The translations under genes were made by a program, and so were the position numbers. Of a DNA stretch of 64,000 nucleotides, positions 50,686-58,484 are shown one piece after another. The notes beneath the pieces were generated by a model. It saw nothing but the letters and a program-made list of their open reading frames with translations. It made no database searches and had not been told where the DNA came from. Each line of letters starts with the position of its first letter. Position 1 is the stretch's first letter. This stretch comes from Paracoccus sp. TOH (lineage in GTDB: Bacteria; Pseudomonadota; Alphaproteobacteria; Rhodobacterales; Rhodobacteraceae), in NCBI RefSeq assembly GCF_030388245.1, contig NZ_CP098360.1:952501-1016500 (forward strand), given 5' to 3'.

Positions 50686-51444
50686 TCAGTGGATCAGCGA
50701 ACCGCCGTTCACGTCCACCTCGGAGCCGGTCACATAGGCCGACAGGTCCGAGGCCAGGAACAGCGCGCAGCCGGCCACGTCCTCGGCGGTGCCGGGGCGG
50801 CCCATGGGAATCCCGGCCTTGATGCTGTCCAGCATCTCGGGGGTCAGCAGGCCGCCGGTGATGTCGGTGGCGATGAAGCCGGGGCAGATCGCGTTCACCC
50901 GCACATTGTCCGGCGCCAGCTCGCGCGCCATGGCCTTGGTCAGGCCCAGCACGCCGGCCTTGGCGGCCGAGTAATGCGGTCCGCCGAAGATGCCGCCGCC
51001 GCGCTGCGCCGAGACCGAGGACAGGTTCACGATCCGGCCCTGCTTGCGGGCGCGCATATGCGGGATCACCGCCTGGCTGCAATACAGCGTGCCGCGCAGG
51101 TTGACGTCCAGCACCGCGTCATAATTCTGCGGCGCGATGTCCATGATCTTCAGCGGCTGGGTGATGCCGGCGTTGTTGACCAGGATGTCGATCCGGCCCC
51201 ATTCCTCGATCAGCCTGTCGATGACCTGCTGCACGCCCTGAAGGTCGGTGACGTTGCAGGCCATGCCAAGATGCTGCGGGCCCAGATCGGCGGCGGCCTG
51301 CTTCGCCGCCGCCTCGTCCAGATCCAGGATGGCGACGGTGGCGCCGTGATCGGCGAAAAGCCGGGCGGTGGCCTTGCCGAGGCCGCGTTTCGACGCCGCA
51401 CCGGTGATGACGGCGAACTGGCCCTGAAGCAGAGCGGTGGTCAT
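50686..51444 (-). CDS. Short-chain dehydrogenase/reductase
   Basis: A 252-residue classical SDR. The cofactor loop is TGAASKRGLGKA (about 14-25), NNAGI follows at about 90, the catalytic Ser is in NLSSVSAQ, and Tyr/Lys in HYSAAKAG. AICPGFIATDITGG and SEVDVNGGSLIH are also typical. It probably interconverts a hydroxyl and a keto group of the sugar or polyol used by this operon. The ATG at 51444 matches the family start. Confidence 0.92.
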   Translation of the reverse strand: MTTALLQGQFAVITGAASKRGLGKATARLFADHGATVAILDLDEAAAKQAAADLGPQHLGMACNVTDLQGVQQVIDRLIEEWGRIDILVNNAGITQPLKIMDIAPQNYDAVLDVNLRGTLYCSQAVIPHMRARKQGRIVNLSSVSAQRGGGIFGGPHYSAAKAGVLGLTKAMARELAPDNVRVNAICPGFIATDITGGLLTPEMLDSIKAGIPMGRPGTAEDVAGCALFLASDLSAYVTGSEVDVNGGSLIH

Positions 51445-51481
51445 GCGATTCTCCCTTGGTTTGCGAAGGTTGCGGCGGGCG

Positions 51482-52531
51482 TCACAGCCAGCCGCGGATC
51501 TGTGCGGCGACGGCCGCGGTCGAGATGCCGTAGCGGTCGTGCAGGGTGGGCAGGGCGCCGGCATCCAGGAACTGGTCCGGCAGGCCGATCATGCGGAAGG
51601 TCGGGGCGACGCCATGGGTCAGCAGCGTCGCCGCCACCGCCTCGCCCAGACCGCCGATGCGGGTGTGGTTTTCCGCGGTGACCACCAGCCGGCCGGTTTT
51701 GCCGGCCTCGGCCAGGATGGTCTCGGTGTCCAGCGGCTTGATGGTCGGGCAATGCAGCACCGCGACCGAGATGCCGTCGCGCTCCAGCGCGACCGCGGCG
51801 TCCAGGGCGCGCATGGTCATGAAGCCCGAGGCGATGACCAAGGCGTCGCTGCCGTCGCGCAGCAGCCGGGCCTTGCCCAGTTCGAACCGGTAATCGGGGC
51901 AGTGCCGGCGGATCACCGAAGGCACCTTGCCGCGCAGCAGCCGCATGTAGACCGGGCCGGGATGGGCGGCGATGGCCGGCACCGCCTCGGCCACGTCGAT
52001 GGCGTCGCAGGGGTCGACGATGGTCAGGTTCGGCAGGCCGCGGAAGATCGCCAGATCCTCGGTCGCCTGGTGGCTGGGGCCATAGCCGGTGGTCAGCCCG
52101 GGCAGGGCGCAGACGATCTTGACCGGCAGGTATTCCTCGGCGATGGCCATGGCGATGAAATCATAGGCCCGGCGGCTGGCGAAGACCGCATAGGTGGTGG
52201 CGAAGGGAACGAAGCCCTCGCGCGCCATGCCGGCGGCGGCCGAGATCATCACCTGTTCGGCCATGCCCATCTGGTGGAAGCGGTCCGGGAAGGCCTCGGC
52301 AAAGACATGCAGGTCGGTGTATTTCGACAGGTCGGCGGTCAGGCCGACGATCCGGTCGTTGCGGCGCGCCTCGGCGACCAGGGCCTGACCGAAGGGCGCG
52401 GACACCGTCTCGTAGCCCTCGGCCGCCAGCGAGGCGATCATGGCCGAGGTGCGCGCCGCCTCGCCGGGTTTCGGCGCCGGGCGGGGCTGCCACTTGCGAT
52501 GCGGGTCGTAGCGATGATGGGCGATGGTCAT
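51482..52531 (-). CDS. Transketolase, C-terminal subunit (split form)
   Basis: A 349-residue protein with the pyrimidine-binding domain and C-terminal domain of transketolase. GMAEQVMISAAAGMAREGFVPF carries the catalytic Glu (about 93), followed by TTYAVFASRRAYD and GYGPSHQATEDLA, and the tail HTRIGGLGEAVAA. About 30 residues of N-terminal linker precede it. It is encoded 13 bp after the N-terminal subunit, so they form one enzyme. Split transketolases occur for apulose-4-phosphate and some other ketoses. Confidence 0.92.
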   Translation of the reverse strand: MTIAHHRYDPHRKWQPRPAPKPGEAARTSAMIASLAAEGYETVSAPFGQALVAEARRNDRIVGLTADLSKYTDLHVFAEAFPDRFHQMGMAEQVMISAAAGMAREGFVPFATTYAVFASRRAYDFIAMAIAEEYLPVKIVCALPGLTTGYGPSHQATEDLAIFRGLPNLTIVDPCDAIDVAEAVPAIAAHPGPVYMRLLRGKVPSVIRRHCPDYRFELGKARLLRDGSDALVIASGFMTMRALDAAVALERDGISVAVLHCPTIKPLDTETILAEAGKTGRLVVTAENHTRIGGLGEAVAATLLTHGVAPTFRMIGLPDQFLDAGALPTLHDRYGISTAAVAAQIRGWL

Positions 52532-52544
52532 GTCCTGTCCCTCC

Positions 52545-53399
52545 TCAATCCGGGCGGCCGGCGTCCAGAACCGCCAGCGCCTGTTGCCATTCGTCGGGCT
52601 CGACGCGGACGAAATGCGTGATCTCGCGGCTTTCCAGGAACGGCACGCCCTTGCACATCACCGTGTCGCAGATGATCACCCGCGGCCTGGGCTCGGCCAG
52701 CGCGCGCGCGGCGTCGAAGGCGCGGACCAGCGCCGGGATGTCGTTGCCGTCCACCCGCTGGACGTGCCAGCCGAAGGCCGCCCATTTGTCCTGCAGCGGC
52801 TCGGCGCACAGCATTTCGGTCGATTTGCCGTCCGCCTGCTGGTCGTTGAAATCGACGATGCAGATCAGGTTTCCCAGCTTGTGATGGGCGGCGGACATCG
52901 CTGCCTCCCAGGTCGAGCCCTCGCCCAGCTCGCCATCCGACATCAGGTTGTAGACGAAGGCGGGGTTGCCCTTGGCGCGCAGGCCCAGCGCCATGCCGAC
53001 GCCGATGCCCAAGCCCTGGCCCAGCGAGCCGCCGGTGATCTCCATCCCCGGCGTATAGGCGGCCATGCCCGACATCGGCAGGCGGGAATCGTCGGTACCA
53101 TAGGTCTCCAGCTCGGCCTCGGGCAGGATGCCGGCCTCGATCAGCGCGGCGTAAAGCGCGATGGCGTAATGGCCGATGGACAGCAGGAAGCGGTCCCGGC
53201 CTTCCCATTCCGGTTCGTGCGGGCGCAGGTGCAGCGCGTGGAAATAGGACACCGCCAGCACATCGGCGATGCCGAGCGCCTGCCCGACATAACCCTGTCC
53301 CTGCACCTCGCCCATGCGGATCGCCTTGCGGCGGATCTCCCAGGCGCGGCGGGCGAGGCTGGTGTTCGACAGCAGGGCTGTCGCGCGTTCATCCTGCAT
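52545..53399 (-). CDS. Transketolase, N-terminal subunit (split form)
   Basis: A 284-residue TPP-binding subunit. LLSIGHYAIALYAALIEAG supplies the TPP-binding His, GGSLGQGLGIGVGMALG is the conserved loop, and MSDGELGEGSTWEAAMSAAH with LICIVDFND is the Mg-TPP motif. It is the first gene of the minus-strand operon, with the regulatory gap to the TRAP genes upstream. With the C-terminal subunit it makes a complete transketolase. Confidence 0.92.
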   Translation of the reverse strand: MQDERATALLSNTSLARRAWEIRRKAIRMGEVQGQGYVGQALGIADVLAVSYFHALHLRPHEPEWEGRDRFLLSIGHYAIALYAALIEAGILPEAELETYGTDDSRLPMSGMAAYTPGMEITGGSLGQGLGIGVGMALGLRAKGNPAFVYNLMSDGELGEGSTWEAAMSAAHHKLGNLICIVDFNDQQADGKSTEMLCAEPLQDKWAAFGWHVQRVDGNDIPALVRAFDAARALAEPRPRVIICDTVMCKGVPFLESREITHFVRVEPDEWQQALAVLDAGRPD

Positions 53400-53497
53400 G
53401 ATTCCTCCTCCGGCAGTCGCGGCTGCGGCAATGGCCGCGTCGCTTTTTACTGGCGGCGGATCGGCCGGCAGGCAATTAAGTTTTCCTACCGAGTTGT

Positions 53498-53510
53498 TAA
53501 GAACAGCTTA
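53498..53510. promoter_or_regulatory. Possible operator in the transketolase/TRAP divergent gap
   Basis: TAAG-N5-CTTA (53498-53501 and 53507-53510) is an inverted repeat within an AT-rich patch (53472-53515) of the 294-bp divergent gap. LysR-type boxes often have T-N11-A symmetry like this. It may bind the LysR protein encoded at 57462. Apart from this, the gap holds no gene I can recognise. Confidence 0.3.
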
Positions 53511-53693
53511 GATGACCTGCTGCCGGGAATCGGCGAGGGTCTTGCCAGTCGGGCGAGGAGGACGCTCTGCCATATAAGCACCATGCTTGACATGCCGGGG
53601 GCGCGGGACGAGCTTCGCCCGCCGCGGTCGCCGGCAGGTCGGGCGGGACGGCCCTCCTGACCGGCCCGAGAGGTTTTTCTAGGGAGGAGTCAC

Positions 53694-54671
53694 ATGACAA
53701 TCCGTCATCTATTCGCCGCCGCCGCGGCGCTTGCGCTTTGCGCGCTGCCGGTCTGGGCCCAGAACTTCCAGCTTTCGCACAATGCGGCGGCCGGAAACCC
53801 CAAGGACGTGGCCTCGCTGAAATTCGCCGAGCTGGTCGAGCAGAAATCCGGCGGCCGTCTGCATGTCGATGTGGGTGGCAGCGCGCAATTCGGCGACGAT
53901 GCCGAGACGATCACCAACATGCGGCTGGGCACCGTCGCCTTCTCCGCCAATTCGCAGGGCACCACCTCGGCCGTGGTCCCCGAGATCGCGCTTCTGGGCC
54001 TGCCCTTCCTGTTCCAGGATCTGGCCCAGGCCGAGGCGGTGATGGACGGCCCGGTCGGCGACAAGATCGCCGCCGCCGCCGAACAGCAGGGCCTGGTGGT
54101 GCTGGGCTGGTGGAACAACGGCATCCGCGAGGTGTCGAACTCCAAGAAGCCGGTCCAGACCCCCGCCGACCTGGCCGGGATGAAGCTGCGCACGCCGCCC
54201 GATCCGATGACCATCGACATCTTCGCCGCGCTCGGCGCCTCGCCGACGCCGATGGCCTTTTCGGAGCTTTACATCGCCCTGCAGCAGGGCGTGGTGGACG
54301 GGCAGGAGAACCCGCTGATCAACATCCATTCCTCCAAGCTGCACGAGGTCCAGCCCTATATCTCGCTCACGCATCACAAATACGAGGCGACGCCGTTCCT
54401 GGCCTCGAAGATGATCTTCGACACGCTGTCGGCCGAGGATCAGCAGATCGTCCGCGATGCCGCGAAAGAAGCCGGCGCCCTGAACCGCCAGATGGTGCGC
54501 GAGCAGACCGAGGCGCTGCAGGCCGAGATGGAAGCCGCCGGCGTCACCTTCAACGAGGTCGACCCCGCGCCCTTCGTCGAGGCGACGCAGCCGGTCTATG
54601 ACAAGTGGCGCAAAGACTATCCCGAACTGGTGGACGAGATCGTCGCCGCAGCCAAGGCGGCGGGCCAATGA
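53694..54671 (+). CDS. TRAP transporter solute-binding protein (DctP family)
   Basis: A 325-residue periplasmic protein with signal peptide LFAAAAALALCALPVWAQ. The DctP fold is shown by LKFAELVEQKSGGRLHVDV, FLFQDLAQAEAVMDGPVG and MKLRTPPDPMTID (the arginine that pairs with a carboxylate), and SELYIALQQGVVDGQENPL. Most DctP proteins bind acidic ligands, but members for sugars and polyols exist. AGGGAGGAG lies before the ATG. It is divergent from the transketolase operon. Confidence 0.95.
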   Translation: MTIRHLFAAAAALALCALPVWAQNFQLSHNAAAGNPKDVASLKFAELVEQKSGGRLHVDVGGSAQFGDDAETITNMRLGTVAFSANSQGTTSAVVPEIALLGLPFLFQDLAQAEAVMDGPVGDKIAAAAEQQGLVVLGWWNNGIREVSNSKKPVQTPADLAGMKLRTPPDPMTIDIFAALGASPTPMAFSELYIALQQGVVDGQENPLINIHSSKLHEVQPYISLTHHKYEATPFLASKMIFDTLSAEDQQIVRDAAKEAGALNRQMVREQTEALQAEMEAAGVTFNEVDPAPFVEATQPVYDKWRKDYPELVDEIVAAAKAAGQ

Positions 54672-55234
54672 TCCAGGCCACCTGTTCGCAGGGCGATGAC
54701 AGCGCGGCTTCCCCCGCCCTGCGCATCGCCAATGCGGTCGGCGCCGTGCTGGACCGCTGCGCGGTGCTGATCGCCACCGGCTCGGTGGTGGTGATCTTTC
54801 TGGCGCTGATGGCCGAGGTGGTGGTGCGCTATCTCACCAGCGCGGGCCTGGGCTGGCCGAACGAGGTGCCGAACCTGCTGTTTCCCTGGCTGGTCATGGG
54901 CGGCATCGTCATCGGTGCCAACCGCAACGCCCATATCGCCGCCGAATTCCTGCGCGCCCAACTGGACAAGCGCCAGTTGCGGCTGCTGCTGATGGCGATC
55001 CATGTGATGGTCGGAGCGGTGTTCGCCGTGCTGGCCTGGCTGTCGCTGGGGGTGATCGCGATCACCAAGGCGCAGGTCTTTCCGATGACCGGGCTGGGCC
55101 AGGCATGGGCCTATAGCTCGATGCTGTTCGGCTTTGGCGGCATCGCGCTCGCCTCGCTGGTCAACCTGGTGCGGGTGGCGTCGAGCGACGATCCCGCGAC
55201 GCTGAGCCACCCGGACGCGGAGCATATGACATGA
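54668..55234 (+). CDS. TRAP transporter small permease (DctQ family)
   Basis: A 188-residue membrane protein with four hydrophobic helices (about 35-60, 75-90, 108-128 and 148-170). RYLTSAGLGWPNEVPNLLFPWLVMGG and HIAAEFL match DctQ. It overlaps both dctP and dctM by four bases. It would mediate contact between binding protein and large permease. Confidence 0.92.
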   Translation: MIQATCSQGDDSAASPALRIANAVGAVLDRCAVLIATGSVVVIFLALMAEVVVRYLTSAGLGWPNEVPNLLFPWLVMGGIVIGANRNAHIAAEFLRAQLDKRQLRLLLMAIHVMVGAVFAVLAWLSLGVIAITKAQVFPMTGLGQAWAYSSMLFGFGGIALASLVNLVRVASSDDPATLSHPDAEHMT

Positions 55235-56490
55235 CCTTCATGATGACCGGGCTTTTCGCCCTGCTGCTGTTTCTTTCCGTGCCGGTCGGCTATGCGCTGA
55301 TCATGGCTTCGGGCACCGCCATCCTGTGGCAGGGCGGCACGCCGACCGTCCTGGCGGTGGTGAAGTTGTTCCAGCCGACGCAGAGCTTTCCGCTGCTGGC
55401 CATTCCCTTCTTCATCCTGTCCGGCTCGCTGATGATGTCGGGCACGCTGGGCCAGAAGCTGGTGCAGTTCGCCGCCGCCATGGTCGGCCGCTTCCACGGC
55501 GGCATGGGTCAGGTGACGGTGGTTGGCTCGACCATCTTCGGCGGCGTCTCGGGCTCGGCGGTGGCCGAGGCCTCGGCGCTGGGCTCGATGCTGATCCCCT
55601 GGCAGAAACGCGAGGGCTATCCGGCGGGCTTCGCCGCCGCGGTCACGGCCTCCTCCTCGACCATCGCCGGGCTGATCCCGCCCTCGATCCCGCTGATCCT
55701 CTATTCGACGGTCTCGAACACCTCGATCGCTTCGCTGTTCTCGGCGGCGATCCTGCCGGGGCTGATGCTGGCCTTCGGCATGATGCTGGTGTGCTATTTC
55801 TCGGGGCGGTTGCGCAACTTCCCCCGCCTGTCGAACCGGGCCGAGCTGACCGGCTTCGGCCGCTCGCTGCTGTCGGCCTTGCCGGCGCTGGCCATGCCGT
55901 TCTTCATCATCCTGTTGCTGCGCGCCGGCATCGCCACCCCGACCGAGGTCAGCGTCATCGCCGTGTTCTACGCGCTGGTGGTCAGCCTGTTGCTGTATCG
56001 CGACCTGACCCTGGCCCGGCTGCAGGAGGCCCTGGTCGGCACCGTCATCACCACCGGCGTGGTGATGCTGGTCATCGCCGCCTCGAGCCTGGTCGGCCAT
56101 GTGCTCATCACCGAGCGCATCCCCGCCATGGTCGCGCAATGGTCGCAAGAGACGCTGGGCGCGCCGGTCCTGATCATCCTGATGATGAACCTGATCATGC
56201 TGGTGGTCGGCATGTTCCTGGACCTGCCGGCGGCGATCCTGCTGCTGGGGCCGACCTTCGTCGCCATCGGCCAGGCCATCGGCATGGACCCGATCCAGCT
56301 GGGGGTGATGATCTGCATCAACCTGTCCATCGGCCTGTTCACCCCGCCGATCGGCACGACGCTGTTCATCGGCGCCGCCATCGCCCGGGTGCCGATCGGC
56401 GCCGTGGTCAAGGAGCTGTGGCCCTTCTACCTGGTCGCCTTCCTGGTGCTGGTGCTGATCTCCTACATCCCCGCATTCACCATCTACTAA
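55231..56490 (+). CDS. TRAP transporter large permease (DctM family)
   Basis: A 419-residue protein with about 12 membrane helices. ATIFGGVSGSAVAEASALGSM-like region (near 95-115) and AVTASSSTIAGLIPPSIPLILY are the diagnostic DctM loops, repeated in the second half as CINLSIGLFTPPIGTTLFIGA. It is coupled to dctQ by ATGA. The dehydrogenase gene follows after 9 bp. Confidence 0.95.
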   Translation: MTFMMTGLFALLLFLSVPVGYALIMASGTAILWQGGTPTVLAVVKLFQPTQSFPLLAIPFFILSGSLMMSGTLGQKLVQFAAAMVGRFHGGMGQVTVVGSTIFGGVSGSAVAEASALGSMLIPWQKREGYPAGFAAAVTASSSTIAGLIPPSIPLILYSTVSNTSIASLFSAAILPGLMLAFGMMLVCYFSGRLRNFPRLSNRAELTGFGRSLLSALPALAMPFFIILLLRAGIATPTEVSVIAVFYALVVSLLLYRDLTLARLQEALVGTVITTGVVMLVIAASSLVGHVLITERIPAMVAQWSQETLGAPVLIILMMNLIMLVVGMFLDLPAAILLLGPTFVAIGQAIGMDPIQLGVMICINLSIGLFTPPIGTTLFIGAAIARVPIGAVVKELWPFYLVAFLVLVLISYIPAFTIY

Positions 56491-56499
56491 GGAACGGAC

Positions 56500-57387
56500 A
56501 TGCAGAAGGAACGGAAGATCGCCTTCGTCGGCCTTGGCTCGATGGGCCTGCCGATGGCCGAGAACCTGCTGCGGGCCGGCCACGCGGTCGCGGGGTTCGA
56601 CACCCGGCCGGCCGCGGTCGAGGCGCTGGCCGGCGCCGGGGGGCAGCGCCCGGCCGATCTGGCCGCCGCCTGCGCGGATGCGGCGCTGCTGGTGCTGATG
56701 GTGGTGAATATCGACCAGGCGCGGGCGGTGCTGTTCCAGGCCGGCGGCCTGGCGGCGTTGCCGCCCGCGGCGCGCATCTGTCTGATGGCGACCTGCCCGC
56801 CGCAGGACGTCGCCGCCCTGGCGCGCGAGGTGGCGGCGGCCGGGCGCGAGCTGATCGACTGCCCGGTCTCGGGCGGGGTGGTGGGCGCGCGGGCGGGGAC
56901 GCTGACCATCATGGTCGGCGCGCCCGCCGCCAGCTATCAGGCGGTGGCACCGGTGCTGCGCGCCATGGGCGACAGGCTTTACCATTGCGGACCCGAACCG
57001 GGGCAGGGCGCCATGGTCAAGGCGATCAACCAGCTGCTTTGCGGCGTCCATCTGGCCGCCGCCGCCGAGGCGCTGGCCCTGGGCGAAAAGACCGGCATCG
57101 ACGGCGCCACCCTGCTGGAGATCGTCTCGGGCTCGGCGGCATCAAGCTGGATGCTGAAGGATCGCGGGCCGCGCATGTTGCGCCGGAACCCCGAGGTGAC
57201 CAGCGCCGTCGACATCTTCGTCAAGGATCTGGGCATCGCCCTGTCGGCGGGCCGGGGCGCGGCCATGGGCCTGCCGCTGACCGCCGCGGCGCATCAGATG
57301 TTCCTGGCCGAAAGCGGCGCCGGCCACGGGCTTGCCGATGACAGCCAGGTCATCGCCGCCTATCGGCGGCTGAACGGCATCGGCTGA
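56500..57387 (+). CDS. NAD(P)-dependent beta-hydroxyacid dehydrogenase (3-hydroxyisobutyrate dehydrogenase family)
   Basis: A 295-residue enzyme. The Rossmann motif is FVGLGSMGLPMAENLLRAGH (about 9-28), the substrate segment is DCPVSGGVVGARAGTLTIMVG (about 121-141) and the catalytic Lys lies in GAMVKAINQLLCG (about 173). Family members oxidise L-threonate, D-glycerate or tartronate-semialdehyde-related acids. It sits in the TRAP operon, so it may oxidise the imported compound or an early acid. Confidence 0.9.
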   Translation: MQKERKIAFVGLGSMGLPMAENLLRAGHAVAGFDTRPAAVEALAGAGGQRPADLAAACADAALLVLMVVNIDQARAVLFQAGGLAALPPAARICLMATCPPQDVAALAREVAAAGRELIDCPVSGGVVGARAGTLTIMVGAPAASYQAVAPVLRAMGDRLYHCGPEPGQGAMVKAINQLLCGVHLAAAAEALALGEKTGIDGATLLEIVSGSAASSWMLKDRGPRMLRRNPEVTSAVDIFVKDLGIALSAGRGAAMGLPLTAAAHQMFLAESGAGHGLADDSQVIAAYRRLNGIG

Positions 57388-57461
57388 GCCGTGGCCGGGT
57401 TTCGCGGCGCGGCGCCTTGACGGGCGCCGCCTCTGGCTGTCCTCTGGGGGCAAGAGGAACC

Positions 57462-58436
57462 ATGCCGCTCAATCCGAACCTGAACTCGCTTGCCTATTTC
57501 GAAGCCGTGGCGCGCACCGGTCGGGTGACGCTGGCCGCCGCCGAACTGGGCGTGTCCACCGCCGCGGTCAGCCAGCAGCTCAAGCAGCTGGAAGAGCAAT
57601 GGGGCGTGCGGCTGTTTCGCCGCCAGGACCGCCGGCTGACGCTGACCCTGGACGGCGAGATGCTGTTCCAGACCACCACCGCCGCCTTTCGCATGATCCG
57701 CGGCGCGCGCTCGGCGGTGCTGCGCCAGCGCGACAGCCGGCAGCTGAACCTGCGCTCCAGCCCCAGCTTCGCGGTGCGCTGGCTGACGCCCCGGCTGAAG
57801 CATTTCCTGGAACTGAACCCGGAATGGGGCGTGCGGGTCGATGCCTCGCCCGATTTCTCGGATTTCGAGACCGAGATCATGGACCTGGACCTGCGCTACG
57901 GCTCGGGCAACTGGGCCGGGCTGCATGCGGAATGCGTGATCCGCGACTATGTGCTGCCGATGTGCAGCCCGGCCTATCGCGACATGCTGGCCGCGGCAGA
58001 GGCCGATCCGGTGCGCCAGCTGGCCCAGGCGCGGCTGATCCATTCGGTCAAGGCGCTGTATCAATGGGATGTCTGGCTGGCGGTCCACGGCATCGAGGCG
58101 CCGGACCAGCAGGCGCCGCTGCGCTTCGACCGCTCGTCCATGGCGATCCAGCTGGCGCTGGACGGCATGGGCATCGTGCTGGAATCGGTGACGCTGGCGC
58201 TGGACGAACTGCAAAGCGGCGCGCTGGTGCCGCTGTCGACCGATTTCGCCGCGGTGGAGTTTCCGGCCTATTGGGCGGTCTGCCCCGACCGGCACCTCAA
58301 CCGGCGCATCGTGCGGCTGTTTCTCGACTGGCTGCGCGAGGCGGCGGCCGGCTTCCAGGAGGTGGCGCAGCAGCGGCTGACCGGGCTTGGCTGTCCGATC
58401 CGCATCGCCGCCGCGGGCGAGCCCGGCCTGCTTTGA
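57462..58436 (+). CDS. LysR-family transcriptional regulator (GcvA-like)
   Basis: A 324-residue regulator. The N-terminal HTH spans NSLAYFEAVARTGRVTLAAAELGVSTAAVSQQLKQLEE (about 8-45), and RRLTLTLDGEMLF follows. The effector domain (about 90-300) includes SPSFAVRWLTPRLKHFL and DLDLRYGSGNWAGL, like GcvA relatives. It lies after the oxidoreductase in the TRAP operon direction and probably controls the divergent catabolic operons. AAGAGG precedes the ATG. Confidence 0.92.
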   Translation: MPLNPNLNSLAYFEAVARTGRVTLAAAELGVSTAAVSQQLKQLEEQWGVRLFRRQDRRLTLTLDGEMLFQTTTAAFRMIRGARSAVLRQRDSRQLNLRSSPSFAVRWLTPRLKHFLELNPEWGVRVDASPDFSDFETEIMDLDLRYGSGNWAGLHAECVIRDYVLPMCSPAYRDMLAAAEADPVRQLAQARLIHSVKALYQWDVWLAVHGIEAPDQQAPLRFDRSSMAIQLALDGMGIVLESVTLALDELQSGALVPLSTDFAAVEFPAYWAVCPDRHLNRRIVRLFLDWLREAAAGFQEVAQQRLTGLGCPIRIAAAGEPGLL

Positions 58437-58484
58437 GGACAGGGTGCCGGGCCCCGGCCGTCCGGCCGAGGCCCGCGCCGTCAG

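Noticed and set aside
55111-57051. 646-codon frame antisense to dctM and the dehydrogenase
   Set aside because: It spans two well-supported plus-strand genes and consists of low-complexity His/Arg/Gln text.
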